This document shows, one piece after another, positions 25,718 to 34,171 of a stretch of 64,000 bases of DNA; position 1 is the first letter of the stretch, and each line of letters begins with the position of its first letter. Both the position numbers and the translations under genes were made by a program. This DNA comes from JAXGXJ01 sp040772905 (GTDB lineage: Bacteria; Actinomycetota; Thermoleophilia; RBG-16-64-13): positions 32,959 to 96,958 of the forward strand of contig JAXGXJ010000011.1 in NCBI GenBank assembly GCA_040772905.1, read 5' to 3'. The notes beneath the pieces were generated by a model. It was not told the origin of the DNA and did no database searches. It saw only the letters and a program-made list of their open reading frames with translations.

Positions 25718-27479
25718 AAAGCGTCTTACTCAAACCATCGACCAAAGAAAGGGCCGATCGGCCCCATGCATGATGGTTTGACGGCGACGTCTTTGGGATT
25801 TCAGGTTGAATCTGGAGCCTGCTCGTGTGAGCGGGCTCTTTGTCGTTCTGGGGAGATGTCACCTCATCCTCGCGGCAAGCCGCACGCAGGGCCGGGCTCA
25901 GGAGGGTGTCGAACGGGGGCGCAAGTTCAGGAACCAGAGTTGTATCAGGATTGACCAGGATTCGTTTGAAGAACACCTGGTTGAACTGCTTCTTGATGTG
26001 GTCGGGCGCCGTCTTGTACGCCAATGCACAGTCCACGGTGAGGTCCAGTGCGGCATCGAGATTGCGCATGATTTCGTCAAACTTGACGTCGCTGGCATCT
26101 AGCTTGCTGGCGATCTGGCGCAGCGCCGCCGTTATTCTCTCTTGCTCCCTTCTCAGAACGTCGAGCGGAATGGCATCCTCGTAGTGAGCCTGCATCAGGC
26201 GGTCGCGCTGCCTCTCCAGCTTTTCTCTCTGCCTGCGGAGATCGCCGTGCTCGCTCTCGGACTCGGCCTTGGCCTTCTTCAGTTCCTCGACCAGCATGGC
26301 TTCAACCTGGCGGCGAAAGGCTGGGTCGAGGGCAATCCGCTCGTAGTGATCTTCGATACTCGCCTCAACCTCGTCGATGAGCACCGCTTTCTGGCGGCAC
26401 TTGTTCCTTTTGCTGTGACGAGCAGAACACATGAAGTAGGGATAGTAGGTGCCCGAGCGCGATTTCGCTATCTGCACAAGAAGCCGAGAGCCGCAAACAC
26501 CACAGAAGACCGTTCCTTTGAGGAAGTGGGGATGTTCCCGTGTCCGCTCTCCATTGAGGTGCGTGGAAAGCACATCCTGAACGGTCTGCCAGACTTGTTC
26601 GTCAATCAGGGGTTCGTGCTTTCCCTGGTAGGTTGCTCCCTTGTAGGTGACCACCCCTTTGTAGTAGGGGTTGATGAGGATCTTGTTCAGCTTAGGCGGG
26701 GTGATCGGAACCGAGGGAATACGTGGCGTGCCGAGCGTCGTTAGACCTCGGTCTGCCAGGTGTTCTGCCAGCTTGGCTACAGTCCATTCGCCGGTAGCGT
26801 AGAGCAAAAAGGCCTGTCGGACGAGCGGCGCACGCTCCTCGTCAACAACCACGGTTCTTGCCTCACGGCCCTCACCATCGAGGGTGCGCATGTTCCGGTA
26901 TCCCAAGGGAGCGCGACTGACGGTTCCACCACCTCGTACCTTCTGAGTCATTCCCTTGGTGACCTCGTTGGCAAGGTTGCGAGAGTAGAACTCGGCAATC
27001 GATGACATGATTCCGTGCAAGAGCATTCCCGAGGGAGTCTGGTCGATGCTCTCCGTGGTGGAGACCAGTCTGACTCCGGCCTGGTCAAGAGCGCGGTTGA
27101 TCTCAACATCATCCGCCCGATTGCGGGCTAGGCGATCGATCTTGTGGACGATGACGTAGTCAACCTCATTCTCCGAAATGTAGTCGAGCATGCACTGCAG
27201 CTCGGGGCGGTTGGCGGTCTTGGCCGATGCTCCTCGGTCCACAAACTCCTTAACCACAATGGCGCCGAGAGAGGCGGCCTTGCGTTTGTTGGCCTCGCGC
27301 TGGGCGGGAATGGAGAAGCCCTCTGATTCTCCCCCTCGGTAGGCTTGGTCTCGCGTAGAGACCCGAAGATAGGAAACGGCGACTCTTGGCGTGAGATCCT
27401 TGGCCAGCATCTCCGCGAAGGGCGCCGCCGTTTGGGCAAGTGCGTTCATAGAACAGGTTTCCTCATTTAGATCCTTCAT
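25485..27479 (-). CDS. Large serine recombinase/integrase running into ssrA
   Basis: This 664-residue large serine recombinase has a resolvase catalytic domain (about residues 25-180, YLRVSTRDQ with the nucleophile Ser and VIVHKIDRLARNR), a recombinase domain, a zinc ribbon (CGVCGSRL ... CSARHSKRNKC, about 330-370), and a coiled coil (about 400-500). ATG 27479 is chosen because GAGAGG lies 6 nt upstream. The reading frame crosses the tmRNA 3' end at about residue 587 and continues antisense through ssrA; the VEAGGIEPPS string is the usual antisense product of such RNA ends. About 77 C-terminal residues therefore come from host DNA. It likely catalyses integration at the tmRNA gene. Confidence 0.88.
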   Translation of the reverse strand: MKDLNEETCSMNALAQTAAPFAEMLAKDLTPRVAVSYLRVSTRDQAYRGGESEGFSIPAQREANKRKAASLGAIVVKEFVDRGASAKTANRPELQCMLDYISENEVDYVIVHKIDRLARNRADDVEINRALDQAGVRLVSTTESIDQTPSGMLLHGIMSSIAEFYSRNLANEVTKGMTQKVRGGGTVSRAPLGYRNMRTLDGEGREARTVVVDEERAPLVRQAFLLYATGEWTVAKLAEHLADRGLTTLGTPRIPSVPITPPKLNKILINPYYKGVVTYKGATYQGKHEPLIDEQVWQTVQDVLSTHLNGERTREHPHFLKGTVFCGVCGSRLLVQIAKSRSGTYYPYFMCSARHSKRNKCRQKAVLIDEVEASIEDHYERIALDPAFRRQVEAMLVEELKKAKAESESEHGDLRRQREKLERQRDRLMQAHYEDAIPLDVLRREQERITAALRQIASKLDASDVKFDEIMRNLDAALDLTVDCALAYKTAPDHIKKQFNQVFFKRILVNPDTTLVPELAPPFDTLLSPALRAACREDEVTSPQNDKEPAHTSRLQIQPEIPKTSPSNHHAWGRSALSLVDGLSKTLLVEAGGIEPPSETRLAQVSTSVAPTTFLASRRRRSRLRSASHLHFPPTPAALAGSESAWFMPRPSPADAGGVTGAVV
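25731..25780. repeat. Nested palindrome just inside the element's ssrA junction
   Basis: CAAACCATC (25731-25739) and GATGGTTTG (25772-25780) are exact reverse complements. They enclose a perfect 14-bp palindrome GGGCCGATCGGCCC (25751-25764). The structure starts 14 nt past the tmRNA CCA. It could be a recombinase arm site, or a terminator for minus-strand transcription, since TTTCTTT follows the inner palindrome on that strand. Confidence 0.7.
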
Positions 27480-27564
27480 GATGTACCTCTCTTCGGCAAC
27501 ATCATCAAGGACTTTCTGAGGTTCGTCCCCGGCACAGGCGTCGCTCGCACTGGGTGAGCGCGGG

Positions 27565-28428
27565 TCAGTCCTCACGAGTGGACTCCCCCTGGACGTCTCC
27601 CTGGTTGGGGGAGGCAGCGCCGCTTTGCAGTAGCGCCTCCAGCTTGTCGAGGGTAATGACCCGAAAGAGTCGGGTGGCGAGAGTCTCGGTATCTCTCAGG
27701 TAGCGTTCGATGGTGTTCTCTCGGCGAGTGCTCGGGACGATCCAAACCACGGCTGGGAACAGGCCCAAGTTCTGCTGTTCAGCGCCGCTGTGAAAGTAGT
27801 CCTGGTAGTTGAGGCAGCTCCGCACCACCCTCGACGGGGGTTCGGTGGCCAGATCGATCTCGAAGAACCAGTGGTCCTCGAAGTCATCGGTTGCTGTCAC
27901 AACAGCTAGGTCCGGCTTCACGCGCGCTGTGCCGCCTCCAGGGGCGCCGTAGGCGCGCCAACTGTCCGGCTCGCGCTCAATGCCCACGAGAGCAATCCTG
28001 TCGCCGCGTGCGGCCTCACAGAGGCGCAGGGCAACCTCGGCGACGGCCAAGGTGTGTCTGAGGAAAGTGGACGAAGGCTCGTGTTCGCGGTATCGGCTGG
28101 GTCGTCCCTCGACTGCACTTATCCTTTGCAGCAATCTCGCACCGATTGAACTGAGACTCCACACGTATGCGCCGGACCCGGCCCGAACTCCACCGACGCG
28201 GCGTTCTAGGGTGACGAGCACGCGCAGCTCGCGGAGCTTTTTCAGCACGCGGTTCGCAGAGCGCAGAGCAGCTATCGGGCTTGGGCTGTCTATGAAGTGG
28301 AAGCGAGAAATCTGTCGCGTTGTCAGGAATCGATAGGCTGCCACCGAAGCTACGATTTCCATGTCGCGATCGGTGAGCCCAGCTCGAATGTCTTCCAGCT
28401 GTCGACGTCCAACTCGTGGCCCGCTCAT
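27565..28428 (-). CDS. Replication-relaxation family protein
   Basis: This 287-residue protein resembles the replication-relaxation family found on plasmids and integrative elements. The N-terminal winged-helix region (about residues 15-100) contains LTDRDMEIVASVAAYRFLTTRQISRF and an arginine-rich recognition segment. The rest is a mixed fold with DLAVVTATDDFEDHWFFEIDL, a nuclease-like strand pattern (D...E.D) that some relatives share. ATG 28428 is chosen because GGAGAGG lies 8 nt upstream; an ATG at 28464 is possible. It sits between the recombinase and the TraG-like ATPase. It probably takes part in element replication or mobilisation; biochemical role unproven. Confidence 0.75.
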   Translation of the reverse strand: MSGPRVGRRQLEDIRAGLTDRDMEIVASVAAYRFLTTRQISRFHFIDSPSPIAALRSANRVLKKLRELRVLVTLERRVGGVRAGSGAYVWSLSSIGARLLQRISAVEGRPSRYREHEPSSTFLRHTLAVAEVALRLCEAARGDRIALVGIEREPDSWRAYGAPGGGTARVKPDLAVVTATDDFEDHWFFEIDLATEPPSRVVRSCLNYQDYFHSGAEQQNLGLFPAVVWIVPSTRRENTIERYLRDTETLATRLFRVITLDKLEALLQSGAASPNQGDVQGESTRED

Positions 28429-28588
28429 GACCGCCGCCTCTCCGGGATGGGTAGTCTCCACCACCGAGATGGTGGGGGAGTCTCGTCCCTTGTCGGCAGG
28501 TCGAGGGCCTGTCTCCCGGCAGTTCGGCCATTGTTAGTCGTCTCGACTCGTCGATCGGTACGACACCCCTTTGTACGAGCCGAGGCAC

Positions 28589-30748
28589 TCATTGTCGTCT
28601 CCTTGGTCGGCGTCCGACCGTTTCGGTCTCGTCAGGGGTGGGTGTCTTGGGCTGGCTAAGTCCAATCGCACGCAGCACGTCTGCTTCGATCTCGTCGACC
28701 GGTCGTCCGTAGGCTTCGGCGCTGTTAGCTTTCAACTCAACTGGGTCAGAGATTGGCTGCGATGGCGGCATGGTCTGGCCAGATATCCATCCCAAAGAGT
28801 GTCCGTCGTTCATGAGGTGGGCATAGACTCCGTAGCGGGGCAGCAGCATGAAGTCGGCGGTGTCAAGGTTGGTGGCCATGGCGGCCATGTCATGGGCGTC
28901 TCCGGCATTGAGACCGAAGACGATCTTGTTTCTGGCGTTGGCGTCGACTCCGGCTCGAAGTGTCGGCGGAAGCTGATTACGATACTGGTGGGCAAGCGTG
29001 AAGCCCACACCGAGCCCTCGGGCTTGCGATAGGGCATCAGCCAGATCGGTGGGCAGGGCCAAGTAATCCTGCACTTCATCGATGAAGATGCTGACAATGC
29101 GCCGTCGTTCCGGCGGCAGCGACGCTCGGCCGAGCACCAGGGGCCATAGTTGAGCGACAACCAGTGATCCCAGCAGTCGCGCACCTTCCGCTCCGATGAG
29201 TCCCTTGTTGAGCGAGATAAGCACGATCCGTTGTTTGGTGAATAGATCATTCAGCTGAAAGAGAGGCTCAGTCTGGCCCAGGACTGAGCGTAGTGCCGGA
29301 CGCAAGAGGAACTGGCGAAGCTTGTTCATCACTGGGGCGATGGCCTGCTCGCGCTGCGCGGTCGACATCGATTCATATGCGGCCCAGAAGGGTACGAGTC
29401 CAACTCGGTCGGTGATTCCCTTGGTGAGTTTGTGCCTGAAATGGGCGTCGGTGAGCAGAGTGGGCAGCCAGACGAGCGATGAGTTGGGACACAATGCCAG
29501 GGTCAGTAGGGCGCTTGTCAGGATGTCCTGCGTCCGAGGACCCCACGAGTCCGCGAAGAGTTCCTTGAAGACCGCGAGTACGCTGTCAGCAACGAGCGCG
29601 GGGTTGCGGTGTGTGCCTGCTAGCGGATTGAGGCCGACCGGTCGAGGATCAGAGGGGTCGATCACGACAACATCGTTCTTGCGGGAATCTGGAATCCTCG
29701 CCAAGACGTCGCAGGTGAGATCGCTCTTGGGGTCGATTAGAAGGACACCGCGCCCGGCAGCAATGTCTGCGCAAATGAGGCTCAGCATGGCCGTCGACTT
29801 CCCGGCGCCCGTAGGCCCGAGTAGGACGGTGTGCTGGAGGGAGTCTCTAGCCGAGATGCCCAAGGTGACGGTGTCGCCAGGAGCGGATGACGCGGCAAAG
29901 GGTCGGTCTGAGTCTCGCATCCTATATGGCGGCGGCAGCATCCGAGGATGGATTCCCTTGACGCCGGGCAGCGTTCCTTCGCCAAGGGGCCAGCCCAGGA
30001 GCGACACGAGTTCAGGAGCGCCTAGATTCATGGGCCAACGCCACGGTCGCCGAGCAGTGTTAAGAGCGGCCGATGATTCCCCAACTATGCGCAGGTGGGC
30101 ACCCGCTGACTCGGCAACTTTCAGTCCACCGACGACATTGGAGATTAGTCGGCGTTCCTGCCAGGAAGACTCAGCCGTGGCACCGACGCGGATGATGGTC
30201 TTGAAGCCATGGGAGTGGGCACGGGACTTCATGCTTGACCGAGCTTCGCTAGAAGCCGGAGGGACGGTCCCCAGCAAGTGATCCAGCCAGGTAGCTCGCG
30301 GATCGCAGGGTTGGCCGGGGAGCTGTGACGGGGCGACACGAGCACCGAGGATTACCTGAAGGACGACCTCGCCTCCCTCGGGCTTGGCAGTGGCAAGACC
30401 GGCGAGCACTGAACGTATCGCTGAACTCACCCGGTCAGTCGAGAGGGCGAGCGAATGGTGGCTGACACCCACCCTGACAGCCGTTGTCGTCTTGGTACGG
30501 TGGCTGGTTGCTGACAGCCGAATGTTCTCAACGTGGGACGTCAGCAGCTGCGCAAGCCCGCGCTGTTGTGGAGTTCCACAGCCGACAAGATAGCGGATGC
30601 CCTCCTCGTTGCTGTGGACTTCCCACACCACCGTGCCCAAGCTTCGATCAGCAGACAGGTGGCTTAGAAGATCAAGAGCTACGTCCGCATCAAGCGGTCG
30701 GGGCCACCAGACCTCGCGCCAGGTGATAGTTCTACTCCGGCGGCTCAT
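28589..30748 (-). CDS. TraG/VirD4-type DNA-transfer ATPase
   Basis: This 719-residue P-loop ATPase is related to conjugative coupling proteins. Walker A is GPTGAGKST near residue 311, followed by VLLIDPKSDLTCDVLARIPDS, and Walker B is FIDEVQDYLALP near residue 556, then the ARGLGVGFTLAHQY sensor typical of TraG/TraD/FtsK-HerA enzymes. No N-terminal membrane helices are evident, unlike VirD4; a partner small membrane protein is encoded upstream (31007-31195). The 160-nt gap before the replication-relaxation gene contains a short inverted repeat (CCACCA/TGGTGG, 28458-28475). It likely handles DNA during element transfer, but no relaxase was recognised. Confidence 0.82.
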   Translation of the reverse strand: MSRRSRTITWREVWWPRPLDADVALDLLSHLSADRSLGTVVWEVHSNEEGIRYLVGCGTPQQRGLAQLLTSHVENIRLSATSHRTKTTTAVRVGVSHHSLALSTDRVSSAIRSVLAGLATAKPEGGEVVLQVILGARVAPSQLPGQPCDPRATWLDHLLGTVPPASSEARSSMKSRAHSHGFKTIIRVGATAESSWQERRLISNVVGGLKVAESAGAHLRIVGESSAALNTARRPWRWPMNLGAPELVSLLGWPLGEGTLPGVKGIHPRMLPPPYRMRDSDRPFAASSAPGDTVTLGISARDSLQHTVLLGPTGAGKSTAMLSLICADIAAGRGVLLIDPKSDLTCDVLARIPDSRKNDVVVIDPSDPRPVGLNPLAGTHRNPALVADSVLAVFKELFADSWGPRTQDILTSALLTLALCPNSSLVWLPTLLTDAHFRHKLTKGITDRVGLVPFWAAYESMSTAQREQAIAPVMNKLRQFLLRPALRSVLGQTEPLFQLNDLFTKQRIVLISLNKGLIGAEGARLLGSLVVAQLWPLVLGRASLPPERRRIVSIFIDEVQDYLALPTDLADALSQARGLGVGFTLAHQYRNQLPPTLRAGVDANARNKIVFGLNAGDAHDMAAMATNLDTADFMLLPRYGVYAHLMNDGHSLGWISGQTMPPSQPISDPVELKANSAEAYGRPVDEIEADVLRAIGLSQPKTPTPDETETVGRRPRRRQ

Positions 30749-31004
30749 GGTCGTCTCCGTGGGCAGAGTGAGTGGCGTGGTCCTGCTCTGCTTCCGCTTC
30801 GGTTGCCGCGCGGTGTAGAGCTAGAGAGAGAAAGGCTCGGCTTAGCTTGCGGACATCCAACTCTGCGTTTGGCTCAGCAACAATCCGGACCAGATTGGCA
30901 CGAACTGGGCGTCCTCTCTGTCTCTGGGCTCGCCTGCGGGTGTCCCTTATCCTTGTTCGTTTCTGGTGCCGGTCTTCGGACCGATCATCGTTGTCTCTGG
31001 GCAT
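30732..31004 (-). CDS. Small basic/acidic accessory protein of the mobility module
   Basis: This protein of about 90 residues has a very basic N-terminal half and an Ala/Glu-rich C-terminal helix (KLSRAFLSLALHRAATEAEAEQ). It lies between the small membrane protein and the TraG-like ATPase and overlaps the ATPase start by 17 nt, a position occupied by similar small proteins in related elements as I recall them. In-frame ATGs at 31013 and 31022 are alternatives. Function unknown; support comes mainly from position and composition. Confidence 0.5.
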   Translation of the reverse strand: MPRDNDDRSEDRHQKRTRIRDTRRRAQRQRGRPVRANLVRIVAEPNAELDVRKLSRAFLSLALHRAATEAEAEQDHATHSAHGDDHEPPE

Positions 31005-31006
31005 GG

Positions 31007-31195
31007 CTACCATTGGCGCCATCGCCACCACCTGAGCGTCGCGAACACAATGACTGCCACGATCCCCAGGATCAGTAGGACCCACCAGATCTGGGCTAGA
31101 AGCATCACGCTCAACCAGAGGGCAAATGTCACTCCGAGAATCGCTAGAGCACCTCGCCACAGCTTCTCGGTCAGTCTTCTTGGCTCGTCGGCCAT
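31007..31195 (-). CDS. Small two-helix membrane protein
   Basis: This 62-residue protein has a hydrophobic region from about residue 14 to 53 that can form two helices, ending in a Trp/Arg-rich tail (RWWRWRQW). It lies directly upstream of the basic accessory protein and TraG-like ATPase on the same strand. It could anchor the ATPase, which lacks its own membrane segment; that is inference from position only. Confidence 0.6.
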   Translation of the reverse strand: MADEPRRLTEKLWRGALAILGVTFALWLSVMLLAQIWWVLLILGIVAVIVFATLRWWRWRQW

Positions 31196-31207
31196 GATTA
31201 GTCCCTT

Positions 31208-31771
31208 TCATGACTTGTTCCTCACTGCGGGAGAGTCCGGAACGGGATAGCCGGGGATGTCGATGTCCGACGCGATCTGATCGCCCCAGACGTCCCAGCC
31301 CAGGCGTGGTCTGCGTGCGAAGAGTTCCAGATAGGGGCCGGGGGAGACGCGTTCAATAACCGCGTACTGTTCCTCCGGCTTGTGGCTGTGGTCCTGAAGG
31401 GGTGCGTACATCCACGTGGGCTGTGCACGAAAGCGCACCGGCGCCTTGCCCCGAGTACCGAGAATCACGTGCTCGGTGGCATTGCGGAGGTACTGACCAA
31501 GCGTGAAGCGCGGTTTTATCCAGGTGAGCGGGCTGCGTGGGGTGAAGCCCCACGCCTCAAGCACATCGTAGCCATGCCTAAGTGTGGCATTTGTAACCCA
31601 AAGCCAGCAGTGGCTCGACTCGGGATCGACCAGGTCGGCAACCGGCATGGCCTTTATCTGTTCGAGCGTCATCAACTTGTAGTGGCGCTCGGCACCGAGA
31701 GAGTTCTTGCCTTTCTGCAGCACGTCCCATGGTGGGTCAGCCATGACCGTGCGATAAAGAATCTTGTTCAA
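31208..31771 (-). CDS. MT-A70 family adenine methyltransferase
   Basis: This 187-residue protein has the MT-A70 catalytic motif DPPW (VMADPPWDV near residue 10), followed by HYKLMTLEQIKAMPV, CWLWVTN and ELFARRPRLGWDVWGDQI, all typical of N6-adenine methyltransferases found on phages and mobile elements. It probably methylates DNA, protecting the element from restriction or regulating it. The TTG at 31771 is preferred as start because GGAGG lies 7 nt upstream and the family sequence begins there; ATG codons at 31789 and 31792 lie over or before that ribosome-binding site. No cognate nuclease is adjacent. Confidence 0.88.
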   Translation of the reverse strand: MNKILYRTVMADPPWDVLQKGKNSLGAERHYKLMTLEQIKAMPVADLVDPESSHCWLWVTNATLRHGYDVLEAWGFTPRSPLTWIKPRFTLGQYLRNATEHVILGTRGKAPVRFRAQPTWMYAPLQDHSHKPEEQYAVIERVSPGPYLELFARRPRLGWDVWGDQIASDIDIPGYPVPDSPAVRNKS

Positions 31772-31859
31772 TTCATGTCCTCCTTCCATCACGGCTCGGA
31801 CGCCTTAGCGACCGGCCGTTCTGGTATCCAGTACACACCCGTTTGGACTGGGAACCTAG

Positions 31860-31895
31860 CCCTGACCGACCACTACAGAGAGCGGTCGGTCGGGG
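31860..31895. repeat. 12-bp inverted repeat in the gap upstream of the MT-A70 gene
   Basis: Arms 31860-31871 and 31884-31895 pair over 12 bp (one T-G pair) around a 12-nt loop. It lies between the coiled-coil membrane gene and the MT-A70 gene on the minus strand. Without a T run it may be an attenuator or protein-binding site rather than a simple terminator. Confidence 0.65.
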
Positions 31896-31918
31896 CAATC
31901 CACGGGGTGAAGTGCCCA

Positions 31919-32233
31919 TCAGGGGTGACGCAAGACGCCGTTGTGTTTTTGGCTACGGGCTCCGTCGTGGGCCTTGCTCGGATTGCTTCGGGAAGCCTCG
32001 AATGACTCCATGATGAGCGCCTTCCGCGCTTCGTGAGCCTGGCCGTTCAGCCAAGTCTCGTGCTGCAAAGCCAACGCCTGCAGGTTTCTCTGGGTTTCGG
32101 CGAGGTCGCGCTTGATGCGCCTGATCCTCGCGTGACGACGGCGCTTCCTCCACTCGTCGATTTCAGTTGCGATCATCAGTCCCATCATCGCGAGCACTCC
32201 TGCAGTTAAGGAAATGAAGAGGAGGTCGGCCAT
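31919..32233 (-). CDS. Single-pass membrane coiled-coil protein
   Basis: This 104-residue protein has one N-terminal hydrophobic helix (about residues 3-22) followed by a highly charged coiled coil (RIKRDLAETQRNLQALALQHETWL) and a polar tail. ATG 32233 is preferred, with AGGTGG 5 nt upstream; it starts 2 nt after the upstream gene's stop. It appears to belong to the element's mobility or maintenance operon. No family recognised. Confidence 0.6.
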   Translation of the reverse strand: MADLLFISLTAGVLAMMGLMIATEIDEWRKRRRHARIRRIKRDLAETQRNLQALALQHETWLNGQAHEARKALIMESFEASRSNPSKAHDGARSQKHNGVLRHP

Positions 32234-32235
32234 CG

Positions 32236-32538
32236 CTACCACCTACTGATGGCCTGGGCGGCACCCAGCGCGTAGGCATCAACGATGTGCTTGTAGCGGG
32301 CGGCTCCGGACGGGGCGATCTTGCAGAGATGGTTTTCGAGTTCGCTGAGCGCCCCGGCGTTCTGGAGGGCGGTGTTGGTAACGAACGCCCGTGCCTGCTC
32401 GCGCATGTTGGCTACCAGACCCTGGCAGATAACCCGCTCCAGCTCGCGGGAGGTCTGGCGCTGCATCGGCTTGCTGAGCTGCTCAATGGCCTGGGGGATA
32501 CCCCCGTTTCCGGACAACGCTAGCTGTGTGTTTCCCAT
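32236..32538 (-). CDS. Small helical protein of unknown function
   Basis: This 100-residue protein begins MGNTQLALSGNGG and continues as an Arg/Gln/Ala-rich helical protein. The ATG at 32538 has AAAGGA about 8 nt upstream; the open frame extends further but lacks another good ribosome-binding site. It is the first gene of a minus-strand run (32538 to 27565) leading to the recombinase, divergent from the 401-residue orphan. I do not recognise it. Confidence 0.6.
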   Translation of the reverse strand: MGNTQLALSGNGGIPQAIEQLSKPMQRQTSRELERVICQGLVANMREQARAFVTNTALQNAGALSELENHLCKIAPSGAARYKHIVDAYALGAAQAISRW

Positions 32539-32681
32539 GGTTCGATATCCTTTCTCTTGGACCATGACCGGCGGCCTTCCCGCCTGAGAAGAGTCTCGCA
32601 ACGAGGTTGGAGGGTTAGGTGTAGGGGCAACTGGCTGACTTCGGGCGATTGTGAAATCCATAGAGAATCGGCCGAAGTCTT

Positions 32682-32687
32682 TATATA
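32682..32687 (+). promoter_or_regulatory. Putative leaderless -10 box for the 401-residue orphan
   Basis: TATATA ends 10 nt before ATG 32698. The purine-rich GGAGG between them is only 2 nt from the ATG, too close for normal use, so a leaderless start is favoured. Confidence 0.4.
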
Positions 32688-32697
32688 GTTGGAGGCA

Positions 32698-33903
32698 ATG
32701 GCCAACGCGCTTGACATCCCCGTGCCTACACCTGATGAGCTGGACGGCGAGCTCGCTAGGGTAAGGCGTATCGGCATAACCGAAATGCGGCGGTTGGACC
32801 TTCCTGCACTGACGATTGCAGCGCGAGCGGCGGGCCGAGTCGAACCACATGATCCAGTAGGCACATATGTCATTGAGCAGATGCTGCGGGACGTCGTCGT
32901 GAGCATCGGTGGCTCGGACGGCGATCTTGCGGCTAAGCTATTTGGCCTTACGGAAGAGACCAGGGCTGGACGTCCGCCAGCACTCCGGCAGATGGCAGCT
33001 GAGGATGCCCACGTGTCAGTGGCTCACTTCCGGCATGTGTATGAGCCACGGCTTCGCGCGGCTCTTGCCGACCGAGTACTCGCCGAGGTTCATGAATATC
33101 GCTTGCGGCTTGCACGCCTGCGACTCGACGTACGCATTCCGGTTCATAGCCGACTGGCTGTCGAATGGCTTGCACGCTTCGAAGCGATGTACAGCATATG
33201 GACGCCGTTATCCGGGGTGGGCAATGATCTAACGGCCTACCGCTCAACACTGCTCGAAGAAGATCGGCCCTGGGATCTTGCGACGCGCTCGGATGTCGTC
33301 GGCGACTCGGACACCACTCAGGAGATCCAGGCGGCTGGCTACGTGACCGACGCGCTCGCGCACTTCGCGTCGTTCCTCGCCGAACTGAGGGACTTTCAGG
33401 TTCGCTTCGGTGGTCTCTGGTTGCTTCCCGAGCCACAAGCAGAAACAGACCTACGTGATGCCGTCTATCGGGCCGTAATCTCTAGCCCCAACAACGAGCG
33501 AGATGACTCGTTCCTGCGCACTGTGATGTCGGAGGTTCCCGGTCGGGAACTACACCTGTTTCTTCGCTCGCTCGCGAGTACTGACATCGGACAAGACATG
33601 CATGCCGAGTGGCAAGACTGGGCGGATACCTGTCAATGCAGCTGGGAACTCGGATCGCGAACGGGGCGAAACTACTTCCCAACCCATCTTACTCATCCGG
33701 GCATCTCCGACCATTGTGATGTGCACAAGTTAATAGCCGCGTGCAACGACTACTGCCTGATCCTTGATGACGCCTGGGACGCAATCGCCGATTGGTATCA
33801 CGATGTACCCAAGCCGACAAGGAATCACGTCACGGCTGAGGAGATCTATGAGGCTCGTGAGAATCCTCTCCCACCGCATCTCTTGAAACGTCGCAGAGAT
33901 TGA
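32698..33903 (+). CDS. Hypothetical 401-residue element protein
   Basis: This soluble, Asp/Glu/Arg-rich protein of 401 residues has no recognisable domain or motif. The middle (about residues 85-240) is largely helical by composition. Cysteines and histidines are sparse except near the C-terminus (DTCQCSW and CDVHKLIAACNDYC), a possible metal cluster. It is transcribed away from the mobility operon and toward the type I RM operon. Between it and hsdM is a 268-nt AT-rich gap with no supported gene. TTG 32689 is an alternative start. It could be cargo or a regulator; no function is claimed. Confidence 0.65.
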   Translation: MANALDIPVPTPDELDGELARVRRIGITEMRRLDLPALTIAARAAGRVEPHDPVGTYVIEQMLRDVVVSIGGSDGDLAAKLFGLTEETRAGRPPALRQMAAEDAHVSVAHFRHVYEPRLRAALADRVLAEVHEYRLRLARLRLDVRIPVHSRLAVEWLARFEAMYSIWTPLSGVGNDLTAYRSTLLEEDRPWDLATRSDVVGDSDTTQEIQAAGYVTDALAHFASFLAELRDFQVRFGGLWLLPEPQAETDLRDAVYRAVISSPNNERDDSFLRTVMSEVPGRELHLFLRSLASTDIGQDMHAEWQDWADTCQCSWELGSRTGRNYFPTHLTHPGISDHCDVHKLIAACNDYCLILDDAWDAIADWYHDVPKPTRNHVTAEEIYEARENPLPPHLLKRRRD

Positions 33904-34171
33904 CAAGCGCAGGTATATGCATTTTGTGTATGGATTATGCGGTGGTATAACTATAGTCAGTTCCAGCGCCCATTTCGCATCGACTGCTGGTCGTGCCTGA
34001 CCGCAGGAGAAGGCGATATCTCTCGTTGCCGTCCGATCCCAGTAGTAGAGTAAGAAGGCGCGTGGCGTTGTCGAGAACGTCATCTCGATTCAATTCACCA
34101 TGAGGCGCGAATATGACAAGAACCAATAGACTTCAAGACGCAACCCTGCTATCGGCGCAGAAGGCGGTGAT

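Noticed and set aside
33917..34000. Short 27-codon frame (MHFVYGLCGG...) before hsdM
   Set aside because: No ribosome-binding site or homology; AT-rich spacing more likely holds the hsdM promoter.
33730..34126. Minus-strand open frames between the 401-residue gene and hsdM
   Set aside because: They overlap a coding gene or have no motif or start signal; coding properties are poor.
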